Positions 1 to 10,057 of a DNA stretch of 64,000 bases are shown piece after piece. A program made the translations under genes and the position numbers. This DNA is from Limnanthes douglasii subsp. nivea. Lineage: Eukaryota; Streptophyta; Magnoliopsida; Brassicales; Limnanthaceae. The stretch covers positions 342,304,654 through 342,368,653 of the forward strand of contig JAUPFV010000002.1 of assembly GCA_036936605.1 (NCBI GenBank). The letters run 5' to 3'. Positions within the stretch are counted from its first letter, which is position 1. Each line of letters starts with the position of its first letter. The notes under the pieces were generated by a model. It did no database searches, had not been told where the DNA came from, and saw only the letters and a list, made by a program, of their open reading frames with translations.

Positions 1-1864
1 TTTTGTTGGTTTCTACCAGCAGTGTTTTCATCTTTGTCAACCAATGTATACGAAGTGATTCTCGTTTGTTTCTTTTTCTTTCCATGGGAACCGGAAGAAG
101 CCTTCTTTTTCTTTGGAGACGGTTCTTGATCTTTTCCTTCTTCGATGGGCGAGAGAGTTTGTTCTGCACCAAATATGCAAGCTGTCTTTTTATCTTTCTT
201 TTCTTTGATAGTTTTTATTTCTTATTTTTTGGCAAATGACTCTCTGATCTGTTGCGAATGGGAAGGAAAACTTTGCAATCGGGTTGAACTATTCGTTTGC
301 ATAACATCTTCGGATCGGGCTCTGTCATCAGGTCTTGAGGTGTCAAGGAACCTTTTGAGATTGGAAACATGTGACAGGTAAGGAAATTGATGGGTTGAAA
401 GGCAGTGTGAAACACTTTATTCCATTCCTTCTCAGCCCAAGCAACAAGTTTTTGGAAAATCTCCTTAGCAGCTGGTCGACGTGATGAATAACGCCTCGAA
501 ATTTCTGAAATGATTATATAAGCAGAAAATTAAGGAAAGAGAAAGGCAAAACATAAAATTTATTTCAGAATGTAAAAATTTCAAAGTGCTTACGATTGCT
601 TCTCCAGACGAGATTTAACTTTGAAGGATTAACATCGGAAATTGCTTTGCTATTTTCCCATGCTCCTGATATAAAAATGAATTTCTGCTTCCACAATTTG
701 TCAACTTCTAAGAGGTCATCGATGATCTTGAGGTCATCCATCAGGGTGAGGTAATAAAAGGGAAGATTCGAACCTTTTGACAATTGAGTCAAGAAGATGA
801 AGTCTTTAATGCTGATTGGAATCTGAGATAGTCGAGATGCCATAATCACTGACATAAGGGTGAACCATTTATTCGGTGTCACTTGAGTAGGACATAAGCT
901 GAGGAGTTTGAAGTATTCCACGATCATAGGATCCAACGGAAACTGAAGACCCCAATTGATGATTTCGAGGTAGACTATTAGCTCGTCATCTTTGCAGTCC
1001 AATGGAGTTTTTCCTTCTTTAGGTAGTCGAATATTTATGTTATCTCCCATTCCTCATTGCTTTTTAGAGCTGAAGCTTGGCTATCCTTGTAATATATATA
1101 GAGAACGTTTTTCAGAACAATGATGTATTTAACCTCAAGATTCCTCAAGTTTCTCCTAATCTTAGCTCTTTCTTCTTCGAAAACAAAGCAAGGGTATGTT
1201 TCTTTCTGAGGCTTTTGAGTAGTTGCAGAGTTCCCATCATCAGATCCAGCCTTGAGATCGGTTTTGGTAGCCTTGGAATCAACTTCGTTGGCCTTCGATG
1301 TTTCTTCTCAAGGTTGTTGAGGTGTTGGATTAACAACTTCTGGTAAAAGGTTGCTTGTTCGAGTAGCTTCCTCAGTTACTTCTCTCTGAGGAGGATTTTT
1401 AGTATCTGGGTTCGAAGGGGGATGAGTTGGGATAATTTCTAATTCGTCTCCCATGGCAATAAAAGTTCTTCTTTTTCTGGTTATTGAGGGGTGATTCGAA
1501 GAGGGATTTTTTGAATTTTGTTTTAAAGAAGAATCTTCACTAATTAAAAGAGAAATCTTACTTTGAGATGAAGAGGCTCGAGGTGTTTTAGGGCCTTGGA
1601 TTTTGGACGAGGAACGTTCTTCGATTATAGGAGAATGAGAAAGAGCATGAACTTTGTTTGGATCAAATTACCATAATAAATTGTTTTAGTGGTTGTTCCA
1701 ACTGGAAGGCTATTGATTAATCCTGCAGCCCTATATTCTTCATCCCTTTGAGTAATACAGAAGTAGTCGTACGATCTGAAGACTAAGTTGCTATCAGATT
1801 CTGGAGATTCTGGTGTTTTAGGTATGATAGCCTTCAATTTTTTGGTTCTTGGTTTCTTTCTCAT
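1..1864 (-). pseudogene. Tat-type antisense extra-ORF protein, copy A (partial, 3' end outside window)
   Basis: Function unknown. The best part is 565-1050, a 161-residue open stretch whose core (FPLDP, a WFTLM stretch, IMASRLS, FVSGAWEN-like FISGAWEN, WRSN) matches the domain encoded at 45,870-46,312 in the antisense gene of Tat-2. A GT..AG intron (505-593) follows the WRSN codons in phase 1, as in the Tat-2 copy. Exon 2 runs to the window edge and contains a conserved AWAEKEW stretch. The N-terminal part begins with an ATG at 1862-1864 and is broken by stops and frame changes between about 1480 and 1640. The family is known as additional ORFs in plant Tat-lineage retrotransposons. No gag-pol is visible beside this copy, so whether it sits in an element or stands alone cannot be told. 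It is probably a pseudogene. Confidence 0.6.
505..593 (-). other. Intron of copy A
   Basis: On the minus strand the donor is GTAAGC (588-593) and the acceptor ends TTTCAG at 505. It interrupts the codon after the WRSN motif in phase 1. Joining the exons restores similarity to the exon 2 peptide of the Tat-2 copy (AWAEKEW here, AWAAEKW there). The predicted intron is 89 bp; no transcript is available to confirm it. Confidence 0.6.
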
Positions 1865-2010
1865 AACCAGATGAAGGTTGATCGGAAAGTTGGGTTTTTT
1901 CTGATGAAAACACTGAGAAAAAAGAAGAACACGATGAAGGTAGCCAAGTGTTGTGACTTCTCTTTGAAATGATTTGCGTAGTAAGAATGTTAAAAATGAG
2001 GATGCTGGTT

Positions 2011-2020
2011 GAATTTATAC
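2011..2020 (-). promoter_or_regulatory. TATA box candidate upstream of copy A
   Basis: The minus strand reads GTATAAATTC about 150 bp upstream of the first ATG (1864). The Tat-2 copy has a comparable TATAAATTA about 100 bp before its ATG, which supports a dedicated promoter in this gene family. The call rests only on sequence and position. Confidence 0.4.
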
Positions 2021-2396
2021 AAAAAATGAAGACGTGTGAAGTTTGAAAGACTTTGATGATGATAGGTTAGAATACAAAGTGGTAAGATGGTTAGATGCTC
2101 GACATCTGTCAGGCTTAGGGCTGTCAATTTCGGGTTTCGGGTCGTGTTCGTGTCGGGTTTGACCAACCCGAAATTTTAGAACCTGTGACATGAACCCGAC
2201 CCGAACCCGAAATTCGTGTCAGGTTCAAAGACCCGAACCCGACCTGTTAAAAACCTGTTGGACCCGAACCCGACCTGTTTAACGGGAAATTGTATCCAAC
2301 ATGTTTAACGGGAAATTGTATCCAACACGAAACACCTGTTTGACACGAACCCGACCTGTTTGACACGAATTTTGGGAAAATGCAAAACTTAATAAA

Positions 2397-2469
2397 TGGA
2401 GATGCAAGGGATCGAACCTTGTATCTCCCGCATACAAAGTTGGCGCTTTACCATTTGAGCTACATCCCC
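2397..2469 (-). tRNA. tRNA-like gene (tRNA-Ala-like body, anticodon read as UGU)
   Basis: The minus strand gives a 73-nt tRNA fold without encoded CCA, as expected for a nuclear gene. The acceptor stem GGGGATG pairs with CATCTCC, and the T arm is a perfect CAAGG/CCTTG around TTCGATC. An A-box-like TAGCTCAAATGG and a B-box GGTTCGATCCC are present. The body resembles plant tRNA-Ala, but the anticodon loop reads TTTGTAT, giving UGU (Thr) rather than AGC, and the anticodon stem has two mismatches. A T run lies about a dozen bases downstream. It lies inside the hAT-type element, so it is probably a captured or pseudo-tRNA. Confidence 0.6.
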
Positions 2470-3105
2470 TTTTGAAATTTTATTGGTCAACTATATTTAT
2501 ATAAAGTCAAGATACGTTTACTTCATATATTTACACCGACTTTACTATCACCGGTGAAGTTATCTTACCGTAAAATATATGGTGATGATGGGTTTGCCAG
2601 CTCACCTAAACATGAATTAAATACATGAGATAAATTAAATAAATTTCAGAAAATATCAAATAACCACTAAGTTGTCACTTATTATCAAATAACCACTAGA
2701 ATTGTAAATCGATTCATCCCACAAAACAAGATTAAATGCATTCAATATCTATTAATAAATCTAGCAAACTCATACGAATCAAATAAAAAAACTGTTAAAT
2801 AATAAATTATTTCCATTTTTTATTCTTAATATTATAATCTATATACACAGAAGATGAAAGATTCAAACTTTATTAATATACGTGAAAGAAGAATAAAATT
2901 CAAAATTTTATAGCAAACATGTGAACCATCATTTGTCCTCCCTCATATACTTATTTAAGTATAGTATTTACTTTATATCTTTTAAATTTAAAATAAAATT
3001 ATTTCATTAATAAAGTTTTACAAGTATTTTTGGTATTCTAATTTATAGGTCAAATTTTTAAAATAATATTATTTTATTAAGTGTTTTCAGTATTTTATTT
3101 TACAA

Positions 3106-3298
3106 GTGTACATGTCTTTTCGGGGTTCACATGTCTTTTCGGGGTTCGCATGTCTTTTCGGGTTTACAGGTCTTTTCGGGTTTTACAGGTTAGTTTCGGG
3201 TTTACAGGTCTTTTCGGGTTTTACAGGTCAGTTTCGGGTTTACATGTCTTTTCGGGTTTTACAGGTCTTTTCGGGTTTTACAGGTCAGTTTCGGGTGA
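3106..3298 (+). repeat. Minisatellite inside the hAT-type element
   Basis: About ten imperfect 18-20 bp units of the form TGTCTTTTCGGGTTTACA, with variants AGGTCAGTTTCGGG. The chance open frames across it show the periodic translation of a repeat, not a gene. Confidence 0.8.
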
Positions 3299-3459
3299 CA
3301 CGAACCCAACCCGAACCCGACCCGTTTTTTTCGAGTCGGGTTCGTGTCGTGTCTTAATTTCATCGGGTCTGAAATATCGGGTCTCTAACCCTAAAATTTC
3401 GGGTCGTGTTCGTGTTGGGTTTACAGGTCGTGTCTAAAATTGACAGCTCTAGTCAGGCC

Positions 3460-3883
3460 AGATATCTAACTATGAATGTAAAACCTATAGAGTTATAATG
3501 GATTTGAACGATTACTTTTGTATGTTGTTTGGATAAAATTCGATGAGTACTTTTGAAAGTTTCACATGTTTCGAAGGGATTTTCTAGCAGTTTTATTTTC
3601 AATGTTTCGAAGAGATTTTTTTGTCTTTGAAAGACTATCAGACTTTAGTGTTACTTTTAATTGGTATTTATTTTTATCACGCCTCGAATGATCGATCCTA
3701 GTTGACGCTTCAAATGATTACTCCTCATGTGCGCTTCAAATGATTGTTTCAAATGGTTGCTTCTAGTGATCGCTTCGAATGACTGCTTTGAGTTTATTTT
3801 ATAACAGCTTACATGACATATGGAAGAATTCGAAAATATGTTAGTTCTCATTCATTTACTGACATGAGAACTCGGAGGGCTTC
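3460..3883. other. No gene seen; short imperfect repeats
   Basis: Between the hAT-type element and the next LTR-like block nothing coding is seen. At 3680-3790 a short motif close to CGCTTCGAATGATTG recurs five or six times in degenerate form. Confidence 0.5.
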
Positions 3884-4249
3884 TGATATGGAAGTAGGAT
3901 TTTGAGGACTAAGTTGTAAATAATATAAATTTAAGGATTTAATTATAAGTAATGTAAGTTTTGTCCTTAAATTGTAATTTGTCTAAGTTTTAGAGAGTAT
4001 TTGTTACTATGTATGATTGTTAAGGACTAAACAACAATTAGTCATATTTTGTAACAAATTTTAGTTTGAGACTAAGTCTTGGCTCCTCTATATAAAGGGT
4101 TAGGGCAAGGCTACTCTAATAAAGGGGTTGAACACTTTTTCTCTAGAACTCATTTGTACTTGAACTTTCTCTCTCTAAAAACTCTCTAACTCTTTCTCTC
4201 TATAGATTTCTCTCTTAACAATTTACTAAGGCGAAATATTAACTCATCA
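3884..4249 (+). mobile_element. Solo-LTR-like block
   Basis: Starts TGATATGG and ends ACTCATCA, with a TATA-like CTATATAAAGGG near 4095 followed by a pyrimidine-rich CTCTCT leader, as in plant LTRs. The right edge abuts a broken MULE reading frame exactly. No matching 5-bp target duplication was found (GCTTC left, GTGGG right), so borders and class are tentative. Confidence 0.4.
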
Positions 4250-6320
4250 GTGGGAACATGACAAACCATGGATCGTACAATCGGTGCAAACACACGAAGA
4301 TTTTTCACCACCGCTTTTATCAACAAAATTATCGTATATTATTGCCAATGCAATAGGTGATACGTACCCCCGAAAAAATTTGAACGGTTTAAAATCTTGA
4401 AATTTGTGAATTAGACGACACTTGCTAAGCTTCATCGATTCTTTAATGGTCGAATGTTGCATCGCTAGCAAACCATGTACATTATCCCAAAACCCATCGA
4501 AATCCAATCGGCTTGACCCGACATATTTTTTCAACATAGCATGCGAGCTTTCCGCCTTATTAGAGGTGTGGTTATTGAAATGCATGATTTGTTTAGTATA
4601 AGCGTGAACAAAACTCTCTTTATAAAGTGTAATCCACGAGTCTACCATATAATCCACCGCTTTATCTTAGTTTTTGAACACCGACCGCATCTTAGCCAAC
4701 CTCTCGTTCATCACCTCAACGGTAGTGGATGCAACAACATCGTTCCAAGCCGACAAAAAATTGTTAAACACTTTTCCGTCTTTAATTTTTTTTTTGTTTT
4801 CCCGTTAACATTCTTGTTGATATGTCACTCGCATAACATGTGACTAGCGTTAGGAAATATTTTATCAATGCTATTCATCAAGGCTAGTTCATGGTCCGTA
4901 ACAATAACACAAGGCAATTCACAATCATTCTCCTTCATTACCATTTTTAAGCATCCCAATGACCATTTGTAGTTGTTTTATTTTTCACTCACCATAAACG
5001 TGAAACTAATGCAAAACGTTTTGTTGGTCGATGTTACCCCGACTACCTCGAACAAAGGAATCCCGTAACGAATAACGTTATACGTGTTATCCATGATTAG
5101 CGTGCGTGAGAAGGTTCGTAGTAAATCAATACTAAGCGGATGTGCGGAAAACAAATCGGTTATAACATTAGAGCCGTCATTGCCCGTCCATACCTAATAT
5201 TTGTACTTGTGCAATTATAATTTAACTAACAAGCATTGCATTTGGGATCGACCACCGTTTTCAACCATCCTCGTTCTTTGACGGTGAATATAATCATGAC
5301 GAATATTTGAAGCATTCTCCGGATCGGCCTTCTTCAAAACACTAAATATTTGTCGCGGACTTGTTCCGTTTGACCGTCAAAAGACTAAGGAGCTCTTTTT
5401 CCTTTCGTTTTAACTTGGACCATTGTAAATGTCCTTGGGCACTTAATCGGTTCGTGGTTGTGCATCCCGGAAAGGATACTAAGAGCCCATTTATCGTCTC
5501 CTTTTACTAGATTTCCTACCAAATGAAAAGCGCAATTTATTTTTTTGCTACCCGTAGCCTTACGCTTACGGTCCTACTCTTTAACGGCCGACTTAAAAAT
5601 TCCGGATTGCTCGCACTAATAATCTAATCTTGGTGTTCTCTTTCTTTTCCCAACCTCCTTAGATGCTATATTAATCGAAAACCTAACGAATTTCCTGTAC
5701 TTTTTACTCACTCGTTCATCGAGTCTAAGCTATACTCGTCGTGAGTGGTGAAATGGTGAGCGTAGTCCGAAACAAGCAAAATATCGCACTGGGTCACCTC
5801 CTGCAATATGTAAGAAGTAGATAAACCAATTAAACCGACATTCCAAATTAGTTTAAGCAATTTTTCCAACGTAATAGCGTAGAACACCATCTTCACGCCA
5901 CCTGATGGCGTATAACACCCTTCACACGCCACACGTGTGGCGACTGAAAGGTGTCTACACCATTTGTTGGCGTGGGTGATTGGCATACGCCATTGTTTTG
6001 GCGTAGCATCTATCGCTCACGTCAACGAGTGGCGACGAACACCAAAGACGGGTTTTTTTTACAATAATCAGTTTTTTCGCGAAAATAAGAGAAGGGAATG
6101 CAATGTACCTCCTCGGCATCCATGCTGCTCTGCATGGGAAGTGGTTTCGACTCTTTTCCGGCCATGTTGAGTTTCTATAATTGGTGTTTGAAATTGTGTT
6201 TGCAACTTCATGGAGTAGTTTGAAGTTCTCAATGGCATGTGTCGTAATTAATTTGAGTTTCAAGGATTTTTTGGGTTTTTTAACTAGTAGCAAATTTGTA
6301 AATATTGAACAACACAAATA
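4250..6320 (-). pseudogene. Decayed MULE transposase (MULE-1)
   Basis: Reading the minus strand from about 6175: a short N-terminal exon beginning MAGKES, then a region matching the start of MULE-3 (SDYAHHFTTHDEY here, TDYSHLFFTTEFYTHD there). Next come the transposase core (LLRTFSRTLIMDNTY, IRYGIPLFEVVGVTST), a region around SHMLCE, and then the cleanest part, 4247-4657, with NKAESSHAMLKKYV and a SWIM-like zinc finger ending CTIHGLSCSH. The first DD(E) region reads as LIMDNTY. Many stops and frameshifts make it dead. It is clearly related to the OTU-type transposase at 56.6-58.1 kb. Its 3' end is cut by the LTR-like block. Confidence 0.75.
5893..6040. repeat. Palindromic GGCGTGT repeats of MULE-1
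   Basis: A GC-rich cluster on an AT-rich background, with repeated CACGCCA / TGGCGTG words in both orientations. A clear palindrome is CGCCACACGTGTGGCG near 5928. The block lies just upstream of the transposase core, as does the ACCGGTTC cluster in MULE-3. Confidence 0.55.
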
Positions 6321-6568
6321 GAAAATTTCACAGAGTAGTTTGACTTTTTTTTAGCAATTCCCTATATACTACCTCAGAGGTAAAGAAAGTCTCCATCCAC
6401 CACGCTGCATGAAACCAACCAGAGAATACATATTAAATTTATAAATATGTAGCTACTACTTCTGTGCAGCAGCATCAACAAACACAGCCGAAGCAAGATG
6501 CAGAACTAGTTCTGTTTACATAACTTAAATTTGAGCCTGAATCCGAGTTCTTTTTTCTTCTAGGTATT

Positions 6569-6746
6569 TGTTAAAAAACAAAGAGAGAAGTAGCCGCAAG
6601 AAGCGGCTAGGGTTTTGTGTTTATTAGAAAATGTTCCTTTTTGTTTTATTGATGCATTAGAGATATTAACTCAATAGTAAGGCTCTTAATATATAGAGAA
6701 CTTAGAGGCCTATACAAGGAAACTTAATACATTGAATATTCTAACA
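6569..6746 (-). repeat. Copia 3' LTR
   Basis: 178 bp, TG..CA ends, nearly identical to 9540-9717. Preceded on its left by the target duplication GTATT. Confidence 0.9.
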
Positions 6747-6760
6747 CCCCCCCCCCCCTC
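6747..6760 (-). other. Copia polypurine tract
   Basis: A run of about 13 C on the + strand, i.e. a G-run on the element strand, directly next to the 3' LTR. This is the expected place of the plus-strand primer. A homopolymer this long is unusual for a PPT and is prone to length change. Confidence 0.7.
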
Positions 6761-8690
6761 AAGTTGTGTGGTGGGATCACCAATACCCAACTTGGATAAA
6801 ACTGATTCAAATGTTCTTGCAACAACCGCTTTTGTCAGGATGTCTGCCAGTTGGTCTTCGGATCTAAAAAATGGAAGTTCGACTGTCCCATCTTCAATCT
6901 TTTCTTTTATGAAGTGCCATCTATTTCAACGTGCTTTGTTCTATTGTGCTGTACCAGGTTCTCTGAAATCTTAATCGCAGCTTTATTATCGCACATTAAC
7001 TGAGTTGGACACTTGAGATGGGATCCGATTTCTTTCATTATCTTCTTTAACCAAAGTATCTCGGTAATCCCCTTAACGATTCCTCTAAACTCTGATTCAG
7101 CATTTGACAGTGATACTGGTGTGGTTTACTTTCGTGTGAGGGTAAATTTGTAATTTTTGTTTAAAGTTTTGTGGAGTTTTGTGAGTATTTAATGTTTAGG
7201 TAGAGTGTAGAGGGAGAATTAAGCATCCTGGTTGTATTTAACTTTCATTAGCCTCATTTAATGTTGGTGGTTGGGTATTTATACCCTTATATTTGGGCCT
7301 TATGGGCTTTCGGGTCGTGTTTAATGGACCCAGGTCGAGTTTAAGGACCCATTAGTTCTAAGTAGGGGAACAGACAGCTTAGTCAAGAAGTGATTAGGTT
7401 TTAAGTACTTTAGTTCTGTTCGAACAGTCCAATGGATGATGGTGTCCGAACTTCCCCTGTCCGGTTAGGTAGACTTTGTCCGAACTGACCCTGTCCGAAG
7501 TGGTGACAGAATCCAGACTCATCAGATACTACTTTCTGTTTCTTACTCCTCCAAGTCAGCAAGTTACCTCCAAGAAGATTAAAGTAGCCAGCAGTTGATC
7601 GCTTGTCGTTAGGATTCCCTCCCCAATCAGCATCTGTGAATACTTCAACATCAAGGTGCCCATTTTTCTTAAAAATTATGCCTCTTCCTGGTGTGCCTTT
7701 GAGATATTGAATAATCCTTATTACTGCCTCCATATGGTGTTCCCGAGGATGATGCATGAACTGGCTAACTACTCCCACCGCGTATGCAATGTCGGGTCGA
7801 GTGTGAGCCAGGTAAATCAATTTTCCCACCAACCTTTTGGTACCTTTCTTTACTCGCTGGTCTGGCCCCTTCAATTATCTTTAGTTTGTGATTCACAACC
7901 ATAGGAATGTCATTTGGCTTAAAATCCACCATGCCAACTTCAGCTAATAAATCCAATATATATTTTCGTTGGGAGATATAAATCCCTCCTTTTGACCTAA
8001 GAACCTCGATTCCTAGGAAATACTTCAATCCCCCAAGGTCTTTCATTTCGAACTCCTTGAAGAGGTTTTTACTAAGAGAGCTAATTTCTTCTTTGTCATT
8101 CCCTGTTATAATCATATCGTCGACATATATTATAAGACAAGTGACTAATTCTCCTATTTTTTTGTAAAACAAGGTATGATCCCCATTAGTCTGTTTGTAG
8201 CTATACTGCTTCATTTCCATTGTAAATCTCCCAAACCAAGCACGAGGAGACTGTTTGAGCCCATATAATTCCTTTTTCAGTTTACATACCTCATTTTCTT
8301 GAAAACCATCAGAGAACCCTGGTGGGGGTTCCATATATACCTCTTCTTCCAAGTCTCCATGTAAGAAAGCATTCTTTACATCAAATTGATGAAGAGGCCA
8401 ATCTTTATTCGCGGCTATTGAAAATAAAACTCTGATAGTTTCAATCTTTGCAACTGGAGAGAACGTTTCAGAGTAGTCTATACCATATGTTTGTGTATAT
8501 CCTTTGGCAACCAATCTTGCTTAGTGTCGCTCAATGGTGCCATCAGATTTATATTTTATATTAAACACCCATCTACACCCGACTGAATTCTTCCCTTGTG
8601 GTAACACACAATTCTCCCATGTACCATTCCTTTTTAGAGCTTCCATTTCGGTATTCATTGCCTCATGCCATTCAGTCATCTTCTTAGCTT
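6761..8690 (-). pseudogene. Copia reverse transcriptase and RNase H
   Basis: From 8690 leftward: start of RVT_2 (TEWHEAMNTEMEAL, GTWENCVLP), one in-frame stop after TIERH, then ARLVAKGYTQTYGIDY and the RT palm with FDVKNAFLHGDL and the intact catalytic box IIYVDDMIITG (around 8115). Further on are YFLGIEV and the connection, which is frameshifted near 7800, then LTWRSKKQKVVS at about 7530. The RNase H part resumes beyond the solo LTR at 7111 (NAESEFRGI, MCDNKAAIKISEN, RTKHVEID). It carries stops and cannot be functional. The catalytic YVDD box is intact, so decay is recent. Confidence 0.88.
7117..7524 (-). mobile_element. Solo LTR of the Tat family inside the copia element
   Basis: 408 bp, TGGTGTGG..ACTCATCA, flanked by an exact 5-bp duplication GATAC (7112-7116 and 7525-7529). 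It aligns along its length with the 375-bp LTRs of Tat-2 (shared TATTTAATGTTTAGGTAGA-like stretch, GGGTATTTATACCCTTA, GGGTCGTGTTTAA-like and CTGTCCGG motifs). Orientation is minus. A solo LTR with intact duplication indicates insertion followed by LTR-LTR recombination, after the copia insertion. It splits the copia RNase H coding region. Confidence 0.92.
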
Positions 8691-8691
8691 C

Positions 8692-9489
8692 TTAAGCTGT
8701 TTTAGGGATTTGTTCAGAGAGAATAGTAGCTGAATCCATTCCAATTTCAATCGAGTTACTATCAGAAGAACTTGATTTTAGTATATTAAGCCTGACCACT
8801 TCCCTTCGTATTGTAGCATATGCTGTTTCCACGGAAGGAAGAAGATCATTTTTTAGGATACCTCTCTTGACTGGTTCCAACTTGTCATTAATCACCATTA
8901 GCAATTGATAGAGTCTTTGTTCTTGAGTCTTCTTATTGTAGATCTGAATGTTTTCTAAGTCTTTCATAGGGTTCAGATCTCGCCTATCTATAAACATCCA
9001 TATGTTCTGCAGTTTGTTCCACAAGTATTTTAGTATATCGGACCCTTGCCTTAATGAATTAGCCCTCTTATGAATGTCAAACACCTGTAACGAATCTGTG
9101 CCAGAACCTAATATGGTGGATAACCCATCCCAAAGGGCTTTTGCAGTGGGATATTGCGAGACATTATTCACCAAGTTGGATTCAAGATTCTGGATAATCC
9201 ATGTGGAAACACATTGATCATCTTGTTCCCACCTTGTATATGTTTTGTCAGTTTTGGATGGAGGTGTCGGCTCCCCTGTAATGTGAGAACCTCTTCCCTT
9301 CCCCCAATTGCTTTCTTCATCAGGTTTGCCCATAGGGCATATTTATCACCACCGAGTTTAATCCCTAGGGATAAATTCTCGGGGGTTAGTTGTTTGTTGT
9401 TGTGTTCCGAGACCATTTCTAAAAATGACAGCAATCTGCATTGTTAATTCATCAGGGATTTGACTGACCATGACTTCATTGCCAGCCAT
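8692..9489 (-). pseudogene. Copia gag
   Basis: The ATG at 9487-9489 begins MAGNEVMVSQ. After a frameshift near 9420 the reading is EMVSEHNNKQLTPENLSLGI, then GGDKYALWANLMKKAI. After a further frame change near 9300 it continues as TYTRWEQDDQCVSTWIIQNLE, typical of plant copia gag (UBN2-type capsid region). The frame ends at EQIPKTA and is followed at once by the RT domain, so the zinc knuckle, protease and integrase are deleted. Confidence 0.8.
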
Positions 9490-9525
9490 CTTTGTTGAGG
9501 ATGTTTAGAATTCCCAGAATCACAC

Positions 9526-9539
9526 GTGCTCTGATATCA
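9526..9539 (-). other. Copia primer binding site
   Basis: Next to the 5' LTR the element strand reads TGATATCAGAGCAC. This matches the initiator-Met primer site TGGTATCAGAGC with one change. Confidence 0.85.
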
Positions 9540-9717
9540 TGTTAAAAAACAAAGAGAGAAGTAGCTGCAGGAAGCGGCTAGGGTTTTGTGTTTATTAGAA
9601 AATGTTCCTTTTTGTTTTATTGATGCATTAGAGATATTAACTCAATAGTAAGGCTCTCAATATATAGAGAACTTAGAGGCCTATACAAGGAAACTTAATA
9701 AACTGAATATTCTAACA
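9540..9717 (-). repeat. Copia 5' LTR
   Basis: 178 bp, partner of 6569-6746. Followed on its right by the target duplication GTATT. Confidence 0.9.
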
Positions 9718-9722
9718 GTATT

Positions 9723-10057
9723 CCAATTAAACCTTGCTTATCCAATATAGTAGTAAGCACTTCCATATATAAGACGATACCTTACAAAACTATAATAGCT
9801 TTTTATGTCAGAAGAAATTGACCTATTATTTTTAAATAAAAATATTACTTTTAAAAATTATGTATAGAAAAATTAAAAAACCATAAACACCAAAGAAGTA
9901 AATAGCATTTATGAAACAATAAATATGCTTGAAGATACCTACTAACTAAATTAGCTCATTAAAAATGAGAAATGTCACAAATGTACCAAACACTATTTTT
10001 GGACGGTCATTTCCTATCCCAAATATGACTATTAATCACTTCAACCTATTCTTTTTA
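9723..10057. other. AT-rich spacer, nothing coding seen
   Basis: Sequence into which both the copia element (left) and the MULE-type element (right) inserted. No conserved frame or repeat was recognised. Confidence 0.5.

Larger units (their letters stand above)
2116..3451. mobile_element. hAT-type non-autonomous element
   Basis: The ends are inverted repeats: TAGGGCTGTCAATTT at the left and the complement of TAGAGCTGTCAATTT at the right. They are flanked by an 8-bp near-identical duplication, GTCAGGCT (2108-2115) and GTCAGGCC (3452-3459). An 8-bp target duplication with TAGRGCTGTCAA termini fits hAT-type elements. Inside are inverted stretches rich in ACCCGAACCCGA near both ends, a 27-bp tandem duplication near 2280-2335, a tRNA-like gene, AT-rich filler and a minisatellite. 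There is no transposase, so it must be mobilised in trans if at all. Confidence 0.75.
6569..9717 (-). mobile_element. Ty1/copia element, internally deleted, with solo LTR nested inside
   Basis: Two 178-bp LTRs (6569-6746 and 9540-9717; TGTTAAAAAAC..TAACA, a handful of differences) are flanked by an exact 5-bp duplication GTATT (6564-6568 and 9718-9722). The element reads on the minus strand: PBS-gag-RT-RNase H-PPT. Protease and integrase are missing, and gag runs straight into the start of the RT domain. Near-identical LTRs suggest a fairly recent insertion. A later insertion left a 408-bp solo Tat LTR in its RNase H region. Confidence 0.9.

Noticed and set aside
2397..2469. Functional tRNA-Thr gene
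   Set aside because: The anticodon reads UGU, but the body is Ala-like and the anticodon stem has two mismatches, so a working Thr tRNA is unlikely.
3081..3437. 118-codon frame with FSGFTGLFGFYRS repeats
   Set aside because: Periodic translation of the hAT-type minisatellite in more than one frame.
3884..4249. Confident solo LTR call
   Set aside because: Terminal TG..CA and TATA are present, but the flanks GCTTC and GTGGG do not match, so it is only listed at low confidence.
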